Shown: positions 56,234 to 64,000 of the stretch, piece by piece | Layout: each line of letters starts with the position of its first letter | Numbering within the stretch: the first letter of the stretch is position 1 | Assembly (NCBI RefSeq): GCF_020215665.1 | Contig: NZ_CP084061.1 | Location: 3,828,501 to 3,892,500 of the forward strand | Source: Blautia parvula | Lineage (GTDB): Bacteria; Bacillota; Clostridia; Lachnospirales; Lachnospiraceae | Direction: 5' to 3' | DNA: 64,000 nucleotides | Translations under genes and position numbers: made by a program | Notes under the pieces: generated by a model | Seen by the model: the letters and a program-made list of their open reading frames with translations, nothing else | What the model was told of the DNA's origin: nothing | Databases searched by the model: none

Positions 56234-56992
56234 CTAATGTTCAGCTTCCTTGGTGAGCCCCATTTCCGCCCGCATTTGCTCAAGCTCCTGTATCATGCGC
56301 TGCGCTTCCGCACGCTCGGCAGCAATGCTGTCCCGTTCTTTCTGCATCTCCTCCTGCTGCTGTCGTTTATACTGTCGATATAGATATACTGTGTTGATCC
56401 CCTGCACTGCAATCAACAAAAGAAAGGGAATCAGAATACAGAAGATATAGCCTGGTATTGTTTTTAGAAATAGGAAGAAGTTTCCGATGCCTGCCAGTCT
56501 ATATGAATACTTGCCTTGAACATACTCGTAAGTGACAGGAATTTCATCATCGGTATCGGTAGTTGTACCATAGGTGATAAAGGCTGGAGCTCCCTTTGAA
56601 TCTGTAGTTATTGATCGAATTTTATGGGTAACTGTTTCTCCAAAGCTATCGGTTGCTGTTGACTGGTATGCTATGATGTCTCCCACCTGTAATGTGGCAG
56701 GATCCACGTCCTTTACAAGAATGAGATCGCCGGCTTCAAAATCCGTCGCACTCATGGAATCCGAACGCACAATAAACGCCTTATAACCAAAGAGGTCTCT
56801 GTCATTTCGATCAAAAGTAGTTACAGATACAATGGTGAAAACCATCATTGACACAGCCGCAATGACCAAAAGCAAGATAAAAGTATTTTTTATGATATGT
56901 AAAATCCTTACACCGGGCCTTATGTTTCTTTTGCTTACAGAAGCCCCCTTATCTGTTCTTTGTTTCAGTTTAGTATTCATGATATTATTCAA
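56234..56992 (-). CDS. sipW: ER-type signal peptidase I (SipW-like)
   Basis: 252 aa from TTG 56992 (AAAGGA 7 nt upstream; ATG 56980 possible). First membrane segment about 33-58; catalytic Ser in VRSDSMSATDF and the His (instead of Lys) in ETVTHKIRS place it in the ER/SipW class. A second membrane segment about 180-205 and a charged coiled-coil tail (EEMQKERDSIAAERAEAQRM). It removes leaders of TasA-like proteins; its substrates sit in the same operon. Confidence 0.92.
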   Translation of the reverse strand: MNNIMNTKLKQRTDKGASVSKRNIRPGVRILHIIKNTFILLLVIAAVSMMVFTIVSVTTFDRNDRDLFGYKAFIVRSDSMSATDFEAGDLILVKDVDPATLQVGDIIAYQSTATDSFGETVTHKIRSITTDSKGAPAFITYGTTTDTDDEIPVTYEYVQGKYSYRLAGIGNFFLFLKTIPGYIFCILIPFLLLIAVQGINTVYLYRQYKRQQQEEMQKERDSIAAERAEAQRMIQELEQMRAEMGLTKEAEH

Positions 56993-57524
56993 ACTCCATT
57001 CCTTTGTTATTCTTGGTCTGCACAGCTATTGCGGACAGTTCAAAGGTCAAGGATCCGCTCTGCATAGAATTACCGGCCGTTTCTGGAAAATGAAAACGAA
57101 TCTTCAAATTCTGCCGCTGATCAACCTTCAATACACTCTTAATCGCAGGAGTATTCCCCTTCGTTAAATCCGCCGGTTTGCCGGAAAGCAGCACCTCGCC
57201 ATCTTCATTTAAAATCGTCACATGCAATACATGGCCCAGATTTCCTTCGACTTGATTGAAGTACAGCTTATAATACACAGCCCATGTTCCGTTGTTCTGG
57301 ATATAAAAGGACTTCTCCACTGTCATACCCGGCTCGAAAAGAAATTCATCGGCCGTGATGACAGGTTCGCCATGATTGAAATCGATTCCTATGCCTCCGG
57401 TTTGGAAACAGTTGTCATCCACCTTTAACACGGCGTAAGCCAGAGCAAAACTGGTAATACACAGGCAGAGACACAATAGCACCATTGTCGCCACGCTGAT
57501 AGACAGTTTCTTTTTCTTATTCAC
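56985..57524 (-). CDS. TasA/camelysin-like secreted protein
   Basis: 179 aa from GTG 57524 (AGGAGG 7 nt upstream), overlapping its neighbours by 8 nt each. Leader VATMVLLCLCLCITSFALAY then VLKVDDNCFQTGGIG. The beta domain has EPGMTVEKSFYIQNNGTWAV, matching the EPG...NNG pattern of the other members. No solenoid. Best candidate for the fibre-forming subunit, similar in size to TasA. Confidence 0.78.
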   Translation of the reverse strand: MNKKKKLSISVATMVLLCLCLCITSFALAYAVLKVDDNCFQTGGIGIDFNHGEPVITADEFLFEPGMTVEKSFYIQNNGTWAVYYKLYFNQVEGNLGHVLHVTILNEDGEVLLSGKPADLTKGNTPAIKSVLKVDQRQNLKIRFHFPETAGNSMQSGSLTFELSAIAVQTKNNKGMEFE

Positions 57525-58560
57525 ACCCAGCATCCTCCTTTTTCCGTTTGAAAAATAACAGGAGGAGCAGACCTGCCATAGAGACTGCGCACAATTCAAT
57601 ATACAGTTCAATATTGGATTCGTCACCTGTCTTAGGATTATCCGGTTTATACGGCTTATCTGGATCAATCGGTTCATCAGGTTCACCCGGCGAGCCTTTC
57701 GTGGTATTTACAAAACGAGGAAGGGTGGCATACGCCTTGCCATCCTGTTCATAGGAAACGGTTGTCTGGTAAAAGCTGCCCTCCTGCATTACGGTAATTT
57801 CCACCTTATAGCGAACCGGATCATAGCTGATTTTGGAATCAGTAAACGCCTGCTCTGATATGTAATAGATATAGGTCCCCGAATTTTTAAAATGTAGGAC
57901 ACTAAACTCAATAAGCCCATCGGTATTTTTCACAGTTTGAACTGTATTACCCGAATCATCCTGAAGCAAGAAAGTAAATGCACTGCCGCGAGGGTATTGA
58001 CCATCCAGCACTTTTTCCGCAGCCAGTTTAATCACTGCCGAACCGGGTTCCTCCAAATACCACCAGCGAAAATCCGCTGTCAGCTCCTGGTACATATACC
58101 GTCTGCCGTCCGTGTCTATCTCGTTAATATTTCCAACACTGGTATCCAGATACACCGTGATACGATAAATAAGGCTTTGTTCACTGGATTCCATCCCATA
58201 TTGAACAGAGTTTGGCATATCCCGCATTAGACCATTATATAGTGTCTCGCCTTTATCAGGCAGTTCAATTTTTATGTTTAATACTTCCGCCAGGACTTCA
58301 AAGCCGGGGCGGATATCTGCATGATAATAAAGGGTGATTGCCCTTTTGTGAGATACCTCAATAATAAAATCTTTTGATACAGAATCTCCCGGAAACATAT
58401 TTGTAATACTAAAGGGGATGTTCCCGCTGATATCTGCCTCACTAAGCCGCACGGTAGTTTCACAGCCGTCCGCCGCGAAGGCCGTTGACGCTATTCCAAG
58501 TGTAAGCAGAAGAATCAGCAGTAAACAGCTTATTTGCTGCATGATTTTAGTTCTTTTCAT
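57517..58560 (-). CDS. pilin-like surface protein with NPKTG anchor
   Basis: 347 aa from ATG 58560 (GGGAG 8 nt upstream). Signal peptide ending AFAADG; beta-rich region about 25-170; a FctA/SpaA-type domain (AEKVLDGQYPRGSAFTFLLQ; KNSGTYIYYISEQAFTD), Pro-rich spacer (PDEPIDPDKPYKPDN), NPKTG, membrane segment and KRKKEDAGCE. Classical FctA-type pilins form isopeptide links. It is probably fixed to the wall by a class B sortase. Confidence 0.88.
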   Translation of the reverse strand: MKRTKIMQQISCLLLILLLTLGIASTAFAADGCETTVRLSEADISGNIPFSITNMFPGDSVSKDFIIEVSHKRAITLYYHADIRPGFEVLAEVLNIKIELPDKGETLYNGLMRDMPNSVQYGMESSEQSLIYRITVYLDTSVGNINEIDTDGRRYMYQELTADFRWWYLEEPGSAVIKLAAEKVLDGQYPRGSAFTFLLQDDSGNTVQTVKNTDGLIEFSVLHFKNSGTYIYYISEQAFTDSKISYDPVRYKVEITVMQEGSFYQTTVSYEQDGKAYATLPRFVNTTKGSPGEPDEPIDPDKPYKPDNPKTGDESNIELYIELCAVSMAGLLLLLFFKRKKEDAGCE

Positions 58561-58575
58561 ACACAAATCTCCCAT

Positions 58576-58866
58576 CTATAAAAGCGTCCCATCCTGAACA
58601 CCTTTTTTCAGTCTTCTCTTTAGATTGGATCCCGCCTTAAAGATGACCACATACTTCGGCGCCTTTGGCGTCCGCGGAGACCCCGGCGGCAAAATCTGTT
58701 CTCGCCTCTTAACTAAAAAGACGCCGAAATCCTGGCCAAAATCGACGCTATGGCCTTTCTCAAACTCATTGCAGAGATAGCTGAGAAGGGCATTTGCAAC
58801 AGAGGACACGGTTTCCCCATCCTGTCCAGTTGCCTCACAACAAAATTTTATGATGTCCTGTTGCAC
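58576..58866 (-). CDS. HU-family DNA-binding protein
   Basis: 96 aa from GTG 58866 (GAGGTG 6 nt upstream). HU fold: FEKGHSVDFGQDFGVFLVKRR, then SPRTPKAPKYVVIFKAGSNL. The arm region has PPGSPRTPK rather than the usual NPQTG, so DNA bending may differ. Being the first gene after the riboswitch, it may bind operon or inverton DNA; alternatively it is a general nucleoid protein with new regulation. Confidence 0.85.
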   Translation of the reverse strand: MQQDIIKFCCEATGQDGETVSSVANALLSYLCNEFEKGHSVDFGQDFGVFLVKRREQILPPGSPRTPKAPKYVVIFKAGSNLKRRLKKGVQDGTLL

Positions 58867-58888
58867 TCATCTCACCTCATTATAATTG

Positions 58889-58920
58889 AACAAAACAAAG
58901 CCCCGTCAGGTCTGGCAGGG
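58889..58920 (-). terminator. riboswitch expression-platform terminator
   Basis: Minus strand CCCTGCCA, loop GACC, TGACGGGG (one mismatch), then CTTTGTTTTGTT. Lies between aptamer and the HU start; c-di-GMP binding could decide whether it forms. Confidence 0.75.
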
Positions 58921-58930
58921 AAAATGTACT

Positions 58931-59012
58931 CTCTTTCACCGGCTGCCATATGATTTACATTAAGGCCCTTAGCTTTGCGGATTCCATCTTTCGATGGGCT
59001 TGCATTTGAAAT
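58931..59012 (-). promoter_or_regulatory. c-di-GMP-I (GEMM) riboswitch aptamer
   Basis: Minus-strand features of GEMM-I: GCAAGCCCATCGAAAGATGG with a GAAA tetraloop closing P2, then CGCAAAGCTAAGGGCC, and GGCAGCCGG closing P3. Short P1 from ATTTCA with TGAAAG. Located 65 nt upstream of the HU gene and directly before the terminator. Binding of c-di-GMP should couple the operon to the biofilm second messenger; ON or OFF sense not certain. Confidence 0.85.
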
Positions 59013-59059
59013 CTTCATATACAGTTTGGTTTCCTGCCTGCATTCCATACAGGCGAGGT

Positions 59060-59084
59060 ACATAATTTACATTATGTAGTGAAC
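59060..59084 (+). repeat. left inverted repeat of invertible segment
   Basis: 25 bp beginning ACATAATTTACATTATGT and ending GAAC; perfect inverted copy at 59333-59357. Confidence 0.93.
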
Positions 59085-59132
59085 TACAGCTGAAATCTTT
59101 GCAAAAGAAAAACGGCGAACAGGCATCATACT

Positions 59133-59204
59133 AAAAAAAGGCGCACGAAAGCACGCTCTCGGCTATTTTTTCTAAATTAGCATGGAGAGCGTACTTGTGC
59201 TGCC
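59133..59204 (-). terminator. intrinsic terminator inside inverton
   Basis: Minus-strand stem with arms GGCAGCACAAGTACGCTCTC and GAGAGCGTGCTTTCGTGC-GCC then seven T. In this orientation it blocks transcription coming from the recombinase gene toward the operon; after inversion it points right. Confidence 0.85.
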
Positions 59205-59263
59205 TTTATAAGAACTACTGCTATTTATTATGTTATTGGGAACATTTTGTCAGCGAAAATCGC

Positions 59264-59292
59264 TTGATTTTTATAGGTTTAGGTGATATAAT
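59264..59292 (+). promoter_or_regulatory. sigma-A promoter inside inverton
   Basis: TTGATT at 59264-59269, 17-nt spacer, TATAAT at 59287-59292. Near-consensus. Directs transcription to the right, antisense to the recombinase, in this orientation. Confidence 0.88.
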
Positions 59293-59332
59293 GCGAGTTA
59301 TATCATATATGTATTTCTAATACGGACAGCAA

Positions 59333-59357
59333 GTTCACTACATAATGTAAATTATGT
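59333..59357 (-). repeat. right inverted repeat of invertible segment
   Basis: Begins GTTCACTACATAATGTAA; perfect complement of 59060-59084. Probable crossover site for the neighbouring recombinase. Confidence 0.93.
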
Positions 59358-59379
59358 GGTGTTTTTTTTGACTTTTCCG

Positions 59380-60225
59380 CTAAACTACAAGCCCCAGCCG
59401 CTCAATTTTACGTCGGTGTTCCATTCCTGTGGTCATGATATAGATTCGGGTAGTTTCGATATTACTGTGACCAAGGATGTCCGCTAGCTTAGCAATATCC
59501 TTTTCAATTCCATAAAAAGTCCTTGCAAAAAGCTTGCGTAAATTATGAGGGAAAACTTTACTGGCTTTTACGTTCGCCATCTGACATAGCTTTTTCATTT
59601 CAGCCCATATATTACTTCGATTCATGGGCTTTCCGCTTTTGGTACGGAAAATTACGCCGCTTTGTATGCCGTATTTATTTGTAAAGTCAAACAGCTTCTT
59701 TCTTAAGCTTCCCGGGACAAGAATGGTTCGTGTCTTTCCTTTGCAGGAAATCACAACCTCCCCCTGCTGTACTGCTTCCACGGTAAAATACTGAAGTTCG
59801 GATACCCGGATGCCGCTACTACAAATCGTTTGTAGCAGCAAGCAGAGCCGGGGGTTGTTCCGTGCGGCCTCTACCAACCTATAATATTCCGCCTTGGTCA
59901 GCTCCCGGTCCTCCGCAGAATAAATCCGGCGCTGTGTTTTCAAAGTTTTCACGCGGCACTCGGTGCATTTCAAAAAACCAAGTAGGTTATTGATAGATGC
60001 CAGCATGGAATTAATGCTGCGTACAGCATACCCCTTTTCAACAAGCCCCTGCTTATATTCCAATACCTTTTCTTTTGTGATAGACTGACCCTCCAAGAAA
60101 AGATAAAAAGCATGTGCATCACGGAAATACTTTTCCACTGTTGCTGAGCTCTTTTCTTCTTGAATCAAGTTTTCACGAAAACGTTCTATATCCATTTTGG
60201 ATAATTCTCTCTTTCTCATAGCCAT
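59380..60225 (-). CDS. tyrosine recombinase for the inverton
   Basis: 281 aa. SAM-like N-terminal domain (residues about 10-95) and catalytic domain with Arg in SSGIRVSEL, Lys in CKGKTRTI, HNLRKLFAR, LGHSN and Tyr in TTRIYI. XerC/D-like, complete. Its stop lies 22 bp from the right inverted repeat, and it is transcribed toward it. It very likely inverts 59060-59357. The gene upstream of it (GH31) ends at 60408, so it has its own promoter. Confidence 0.92.
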   Translation of the reverse strand: MAMRKRELSKMDIERFRENLIQEEKSSATVEKYFRDAHAFYLFLEGQSITKEKVLEYKQGLVEKGYAVRSINSMLASINNLLGFLKCTECRVKTLKTQRRIYSAEDRELTKAEYYRLVEAARNNPRLCLLLQTICSSGIRVSELQYFTVEAVQQGEVVISCKGKTRTILVPGSLRKKLFDFTNKYGIQSGVIFRTKSGKPMNRSNIWAEMKKLCQMANVKASKVFPHNLRKLFARTFYGIEKDIAKLADILGHSNIETTRIYIMTTGMEHRRKIERLGLVV

Positions 60226-60407
60226 TACCTCCGTTGACCGTAATTGGATCTCCGCTTATATGTTCCACCATTATTTTATCCAATTTACATATTTAGCAGT
60301 CATAAAAATGACAGAGATACACGGAGGCTCAGACTTCTTTTGCATACAGATTTTAATGGGCAGATCAACAAATGAAAACAAGAAAATAACATTTGTATTC
60401 CTGTTTT
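60226..60407. other. intergenic region upstream of recombinase
   Basis: 182 bp holding the presumed recombinase promoter; no clear -35/-10 pair chosen. No other signal seen. Confidence 0.4.
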
Positions 60408-62771
60408 TTATTTCCCCAGAATCACCTGCTCCCCTTCCGCTGCAACAACAGCGCTTCTCCTCTCCTTATCGTACTGCACCGTTCCTCCGCTTATGCTCCG
60501 GATTTCAGGAACATTGTTAAGTACATATGTTATCCTTTCATTTCTCCCACAACTAGACAGATATATCTTATCTTTATCCGCATATCCCCTCACATTCAGC
60601 ACAATATTACCTTCTTTGTCGGGGATCCGGCATTCTGCTTTCTGTCCCTCCCGCAATTCATAGATACCGATCTGCACATTTTCAGTGAAAGAATACCCGG
60701 CTGTTTTTTCATTGCTCCCCATCGGGAGAAGCGAATTCTCGGCCACAAATAAAGGCAGAGAATGATAATCGTATATTTCCCGGTACCAGCGTCCTCCTTC
60801 TTTCCGTTCTCCGTTCAGAAGGTGCGTCCACACACCTTTCGGCAGATAATATTCCCCGATCCCCTCTTTATTAAAAATCGGAGCTACCAGAAGACGGTCT
60901 CCAAGCATATACTGCATATCGAGATATTTCACTGCAGGGTCATTTTCAAATTCCAGGATCATTGGCCGCATCACAGGAATTCCCGTTTTGTGTGACTCCA
61001 CCGCCATACTGTAGATGTATGGCATCAGCTTCAATTTGAGTTTCGTAAACTCTCTGCACACTTCCACAGATTCTTCGTCGAACAACCATGGCACCCTGTA
61101 GCTCTTGGAGCCATGTAGTCTGCTGTGAGTGGAAAGAAGCCCGAATTGCAGCCATCTTTTGTATACATCGGCATCGGCTGCCCGTTCAAATCCACCGATA
61201 TCATGGCTCCAGTAACTGAAGCCGGAGAGCATAAAGGAAAGGCCGCCTCTCAATGATTCTGCCATAGATTCATATGTGCCTGTACAGTCGCCTCCCCAGT
61301 GTACGGGGAATCTTTGACCGCCCACCGTCGCACTTCTGGCGAATAAAACTGCCTCCTTTTCTCCTTTTTCTCTCTTTAGCAATTCAAATACCGTCTGATT
61401 ATACAATAATGTATAATAATTATGCATTCCCCATGCATCCGCTCCGTTTGCATAAGTCACATCAACAGGAATTCTTTCACCGAAATCTGATTTAAAACAA
61501 TCGACTCCCATATCCAGCAGTTCTTTCAGTTTTTCCTGATACCAGATCACAGCCTCAGGGTTCGTAAAATCAATGACTGCCATTCCAGGCTGCCAGTTAT
61601 CCACCTGCTTTACGCCCAAACCATCTGCGCGCATTAGAAAATACCCTTTTTTCAACCCTTCCCTGAAGAATACCGTTCCCTGTGCTACATAGGGATTAAT
61701 CCATACGCATATTTTCAACCCTTTGTCTTTATACCGCTTTAGCATTCCCCTTACATCCGGAAATGTTTTCTCATTCCATTTAAAATCGCACCAGTGCAGG
61801 CCCCTCATCCAAAAGCAGTCGAAATGGAATACGTCAAACGGAAGATCCCGCGCTTTCATCCCCTCGATAAATGAGTTAACCGTTTTCTCATCATAATCCG
61901 TCGTGAAGGAAGAACTCAGCCAGAGTCCGAACGACCATGCCGGAGGAAGTGCCGGTTTGCCCGTCAGACTCGTATAGTGCTCAAGTACTTTTTTCATAGA
62001 GCTTCCGCCAATCACATAATAACGCATCTCCTCTCCTTTTACGGAGACGCCGACTGCTTCTACCTTTTCGCTCGCAACCTCAAAGGACACGTCTGTGCTG
62101 TGATCCACATAGATTCCGTAATTTTTATTCGTTATATAAAACGGAATATTTTTGTAACTAATCTGCGAAGAGGTTCCCCCATCCTCGTTCCAGCAGTCTA
62201 CAGTCTGACCGTTTTTTACAAATGCGGTAAACCTTTCACCAAGACCATAGACACATTCTCCTGCTGCCAGCGAAAACTCTGAGACAATGTAAGGATTGTA
62301 GTCCTCAGCAAGATAATTCGTCTCCGGATACTTGGTTGAATTTTTTCTGTCATGTCTCATGTATCCCACATTTTTAAACCCACATGATGTCATATCTTTC
62401 CCGCTTCTTTTATAGCTGATATAGAACTCTTTGAGCCCCACATGTACACTCACATTCCCTGCTGACATCACCGCCTCATCCTCGCTGATGTCTACATTTA
62501 CGATACATTTTTCCCTATTCAGCATAAACCGGGGTTCTCTCTTTTCGTATCCTTCAAAATGAAAACATCTTACCGAAATAATATCCTCATCTGCTGAGGT
62601 AAACTCAAACGTCAGCGTTCCGACGTCCAATGCGCACGCGCGATTGCAGATGGTCCGGAACGGAGCAGTCACCCTCATGCCGTTTTCTATTTCTTCCACT
62701 TCGTACGCCTGTACCGCGTAACATGCGTGAGCGGCCTCGCTCTTTTCCCAGAATCCCTCTGTAAATTTCAT
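60408..62771 (-). CDS. yicI: GH31 alpha-xylosidase / alpha-glucosidase
   Basis: 787 aa. N-terminal beta-sandwich, then (beta/alpha)8 barrel with nucleophile Asp in DCFKSDFGERIPVD and ARSATVGGQRFPVHWGGD further on (acid Asp in GGD region), and C-terminal beta domains. Close to YicI-type alpha-xylosidases that cut xyloglucan oligosaccharides such as isoprimeverose. Cytoplasmic, no signal peptide. Overlaps GH3 gene by 4 nt, suggesting joint xyloglucan or plant oligosaccharide breakdown. Confidence 0.9.
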   Translation of the reverse strand: MKFTEGFWEKSEAAHACYAVQAYEVEEIENGMRVTAPFRTICNRACALDVGTLTFEFTSADEDIISVRCFHFEGYEKREPRFMLNREKCIVNVDISEDEAVMSAGNVSVHVGLKEFYISYKRSGKDMTSCGFKNVGYMRHDRKNSTKYPETNYLAEDYNPYIVSEFSLAAGECVYGLGERFTAFVKNGQTVDCWNEDGGTSSQISYKNIPFYITNKNYGIYVDHSTDVSFEVASEKVEAVGVSVKGEEMRYYVIGGSSMKKVLEHYTSLTGKPALPPAWSFGLWLSSSFTTDYDEKTVNSFIEGMKARDLPFDVFHFDCFWMRGLHWCDFKWNEKTFPDVRGMLKRYKDKGLKICVWINPYVAQGTVFFREGLKKGYFLMRADGLGVKQVDNWQPGMAVIDFTNPEAVIWYQEKLKELLDMGVDCFKSDFGERIPVDVTYANGADAWGMHNYYTLLYNQTVFELLKREKGEKEAVLFARSATVGGQRFPVHWGGDCTGTYESMAESLRGGLSFMLSGFSYWSHDIGGFERAADADVYKRWLQFGLLSTHSRLHGSKSYRVPWLFDEESVEVCREFTKLKLKLMPYIYSMAVESHKTGIPVMRPMILEFENDPAVKYLDMQYMLGDRLLVAPIFNKEGIGEYYLPKGVWTHLLNGERKEGGRWYREIYDYHSLPLFVAENSLLPMGSNEKTAGYSFTENVQIGIYELREGQKAECRIPDKEGNIVLNVRGYADKDKIYLSSCGRNERITYVLNNVPEIRSISGGTVQYDKERRSAVVAAEGEQVILGK

Positions 62772-64000
62772 GGCTTACTCCTCCTGCTAATGTTCTGTAC
62801 TACTTCCGCCTTTGCATAAAATCCTCTCGTTCTACCGTCGATTACTGCACTGTCAGATACTTGCAGCTGCTCCTGAAGACGGATATCCCTGCAGGACGCT
62901 CCAAGCGAAATGATATAATTCCCCTTTTCCACGAACCATTGCATGTCACGGTCCAGGAAGGCAAACTGAGACACCTTCATCTCAAACCGCACTTTCTTTT
63001 CTTCTCCCTTTTTCAATTCCACTCTCGCGAATCCGGCCAGTTCCATTGTCGGACGCACCATCTGCGATACGGCATCTGTAAAATACATCTGGACAACTTC
63101 TGTTCCGTCAAAGTCACCTGTATTTTTAATCAGTGCTTCCACCTTGATGACAGACGACGCACTAACGACCTTTTCCTCGATCTTCATATCAGAATACTCA
63201 AAAGAAGTATAGCTCAACCCATGTCCGAAATAATAGAGAGGCTCTGCCGTATCATTGATATATCCGTTTTTATTCCGAATCATTCCGGTATGCCCAGCTG
63301 CAACATAGCCGCTTCCTCTCGGAAGGCCATAGTAAATCGGAAGCTGTCCTGCATTTCTTGCCACAGTGACGGGAAGACGCCCGGACGGATTCACCTCACC
63401 GAAGAGCAATCTGCACAGAGCGCTGCTTCCCATTTCTCCCGGCTGCCATACTTCCACGATAGCATTGAAATGTGACGCGGTAAACTCGTTTGACAGGGGA
63501 CGTCCGTCATAATGAAGTACGACTGTTTTCTTATGTAATCCGTAAATTTTTCTTGCAAATTCTTCCTGTGCCCCCGGCAGATCAATGTCTGTAGCATCCA
63601 CGCCCTCCCCAACCGTAGAAGTGCTTCCCCAGCCGTTTTTACCTCCGAGCGTCAGCAAGACTACATCGGCATCGGCCGCAGCACGCACTGCCTCTTCCAT
63701 TCCGCCAAGTTCAGTTCCCGCACAGTTTATCCCCTTTGCAAACACCACCTCTGTGTTAGGAAGATATTCTTTTAATTTCTGATAAAGTGTTTTTGCTTTC
63801 GGAAAATCTTTCTGTATCTGCTTATTTACCCTGGGTGAGGTATCACGAACCTGTCCTATATATTCCTGATCAATATCATAGATAATGACTCCCGGTTCCT
63901 CAAAGTCCTGCCCGTCTTCCTCTCTCGACATCGTCATATCGATTACTGCAGGATAAGAAAATGTCCCGAACAAACTTCGGATGTTGTCCGCATGAGGACC
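62768..64000 (-). CDS. GH3 beta-glucosidase, C-terminal part
   Basis: Partial; 410 residues inside the window, continuing beyond the right edge (GPHADNIRSLFGTF is in frame up to the last base). Contains the (alpha/beta)6 sandwich domain (ADVVLLTLGGKNGW), a PGEMGSSALCRLLFGEVNPSGRLP region and a C-terminal fibronectin III-like domain (DFDGTEVVQMYF). Cleaves beta-glucosides or xylosides; N-terminal catalytic barrel not visible. Confidence 0.9.
   Translation of the reverse strand, partial: GPHADNIRSLFGTFSYPAVIDMTMSREEDGQDFEEPGVIIYDIDQEYIGQVRDTSPRVNKQIQKDFPKAKTLYQKLKEYLPNTEVVFAKGINCAGTELGGMEEAVRAAADADVVLLTLGGKNGWGSTSTVGEGVDATDIDLPGAQEEFARKIYGLHKKTVVLHYDGRPLSNEFTASHFNAIVEVWQPGEMGSSALCRLLFGEVNPSGRLPVTVARNAGQLPIYYGLPRGSGYVAAGHTGMIRNKNGYINDTAEPLYYFGHGLSYTSFEYSDMKIEEKVVSASSVIKVEALIKNTGDFDGTEVVQMYFTDAVSQMVRPTMELAGFARVELKKGEEKKVRFEMKVSQFAFLDRDMQWFVEKGNYIISLGASCRDIRLQEQLQVSDSAVIDGRTRGFYAKAEVVQNISRRSKP

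Larger units (their letters stand above)
59060..59357. promoter_or_regulatory. invertible promoter segment (inverton)
   Basis: 298 bp between two perfect 25-bp inverted repeats, adjoining a tyrosine recombinase gene (stop at 59380). It contains a promoter directed right and a terminator directed left. Inversion would place the promoter at about 59118-59153 facing the riboswitch and operon. Captured orientation is read as OFF. Confidence 0.9.

Noticed and set aside
58872-59063. 63-codon minus-strand ORF over the riboswitch
   Set aside because: It starts inside the inverted repeat, has no ribosome site and overlaps the aptamer and terminator; better read as leader RNA.

Overview
The window looks like a chromosome segment of a gut Clostridia, most likely Lachnospiraceae (low to moderate GC, Gram-positive Shine-Dalgarno sites, class B sortase, SipW-type signal peptidase, GH31/GH3 sugar hydrolases). 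Much of it is accessory DNA: a decayed conjugative element at the left, an intact Tn916-family element carrying erm(B) in the middle, and a surface-protein operon with an unusual switch at the right. No rRNA or tRNA gene and no CRISPR array was seen.

Layout. 1-5456: a minus-strand accessory operon of overlapping small genes with an NAD-dependent DNA ligase and an N6-adenine methylase-like protein. 5914-7910: remnants of serine-recombinase and Tn1549-like elements. 8223-9182: class B sortase behind a short leader peptide and terminator. 9255-10701 and 34456-37970: one ABC transporter/CDF transporter/TetR/hydrolase cluster, interrupted inside an ABC permease gene by a Tn916-like element of about 23.75 kb (10702-34455). 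That element has int, xis, orf7, orf8, an erm(B) block bounded by topoisomerase-derived direct repeats, orf13-orf23 homologues, oriT, two ArdA genes, two passenger genes with matching promoters and terminators, and a thioester/VaFE surface protein ending in SPKTG. 38181-40357: HTH, AlbA_2 and XRE genes. 40666-46078: two-component system and lantibiotic/bacitracin-type ABC transporter with small accessory genes. 46147-48302: YtrA-like GntR regulator and ABC transporter. 49053-60225: SipW surface operon. 60408-64000: GH31 and GH3 glycosidases.

The strongest candidate for a new system is 49053-60225. Ten minus-strand genes encode an HU-like protein, an NPKTG cell-wall protein, a TasA/camelysin-like protein, a SipW signal peptidase, five further proteins with SipW-type leaders (four with repetitive, probably beta-helical C-terminal parts, one with an acidic tail) and a small terminal protein. 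Upstream lie a c-di-GMP-I (GEMM) riboswitch with its own terminator, then a 298-bp segment bounded by perfect 25-bp inverted repeats next to a tyrosine recombinase gene. The segment holds a consensus promoter pointing away from the operon and an intrinsic terminator pointing toward it. This is read as a phase-variable ON/OFF inverton captured OFF, stacked on a c-di-GMP sensor, controlling a matrix or fibre-like surface structure.

Other regulatory logic is visible: three 25-bp TetR-type palindromes before three units of the interrupted transporter cluster; four 11-bp phased repeats upstream of the lantibiotic-type ABC operon; a palindrome overlapping the YtrA-operon promoter; and two related leader-peptide/terminator units, one before Tn916 orf7 and one before the sortase.
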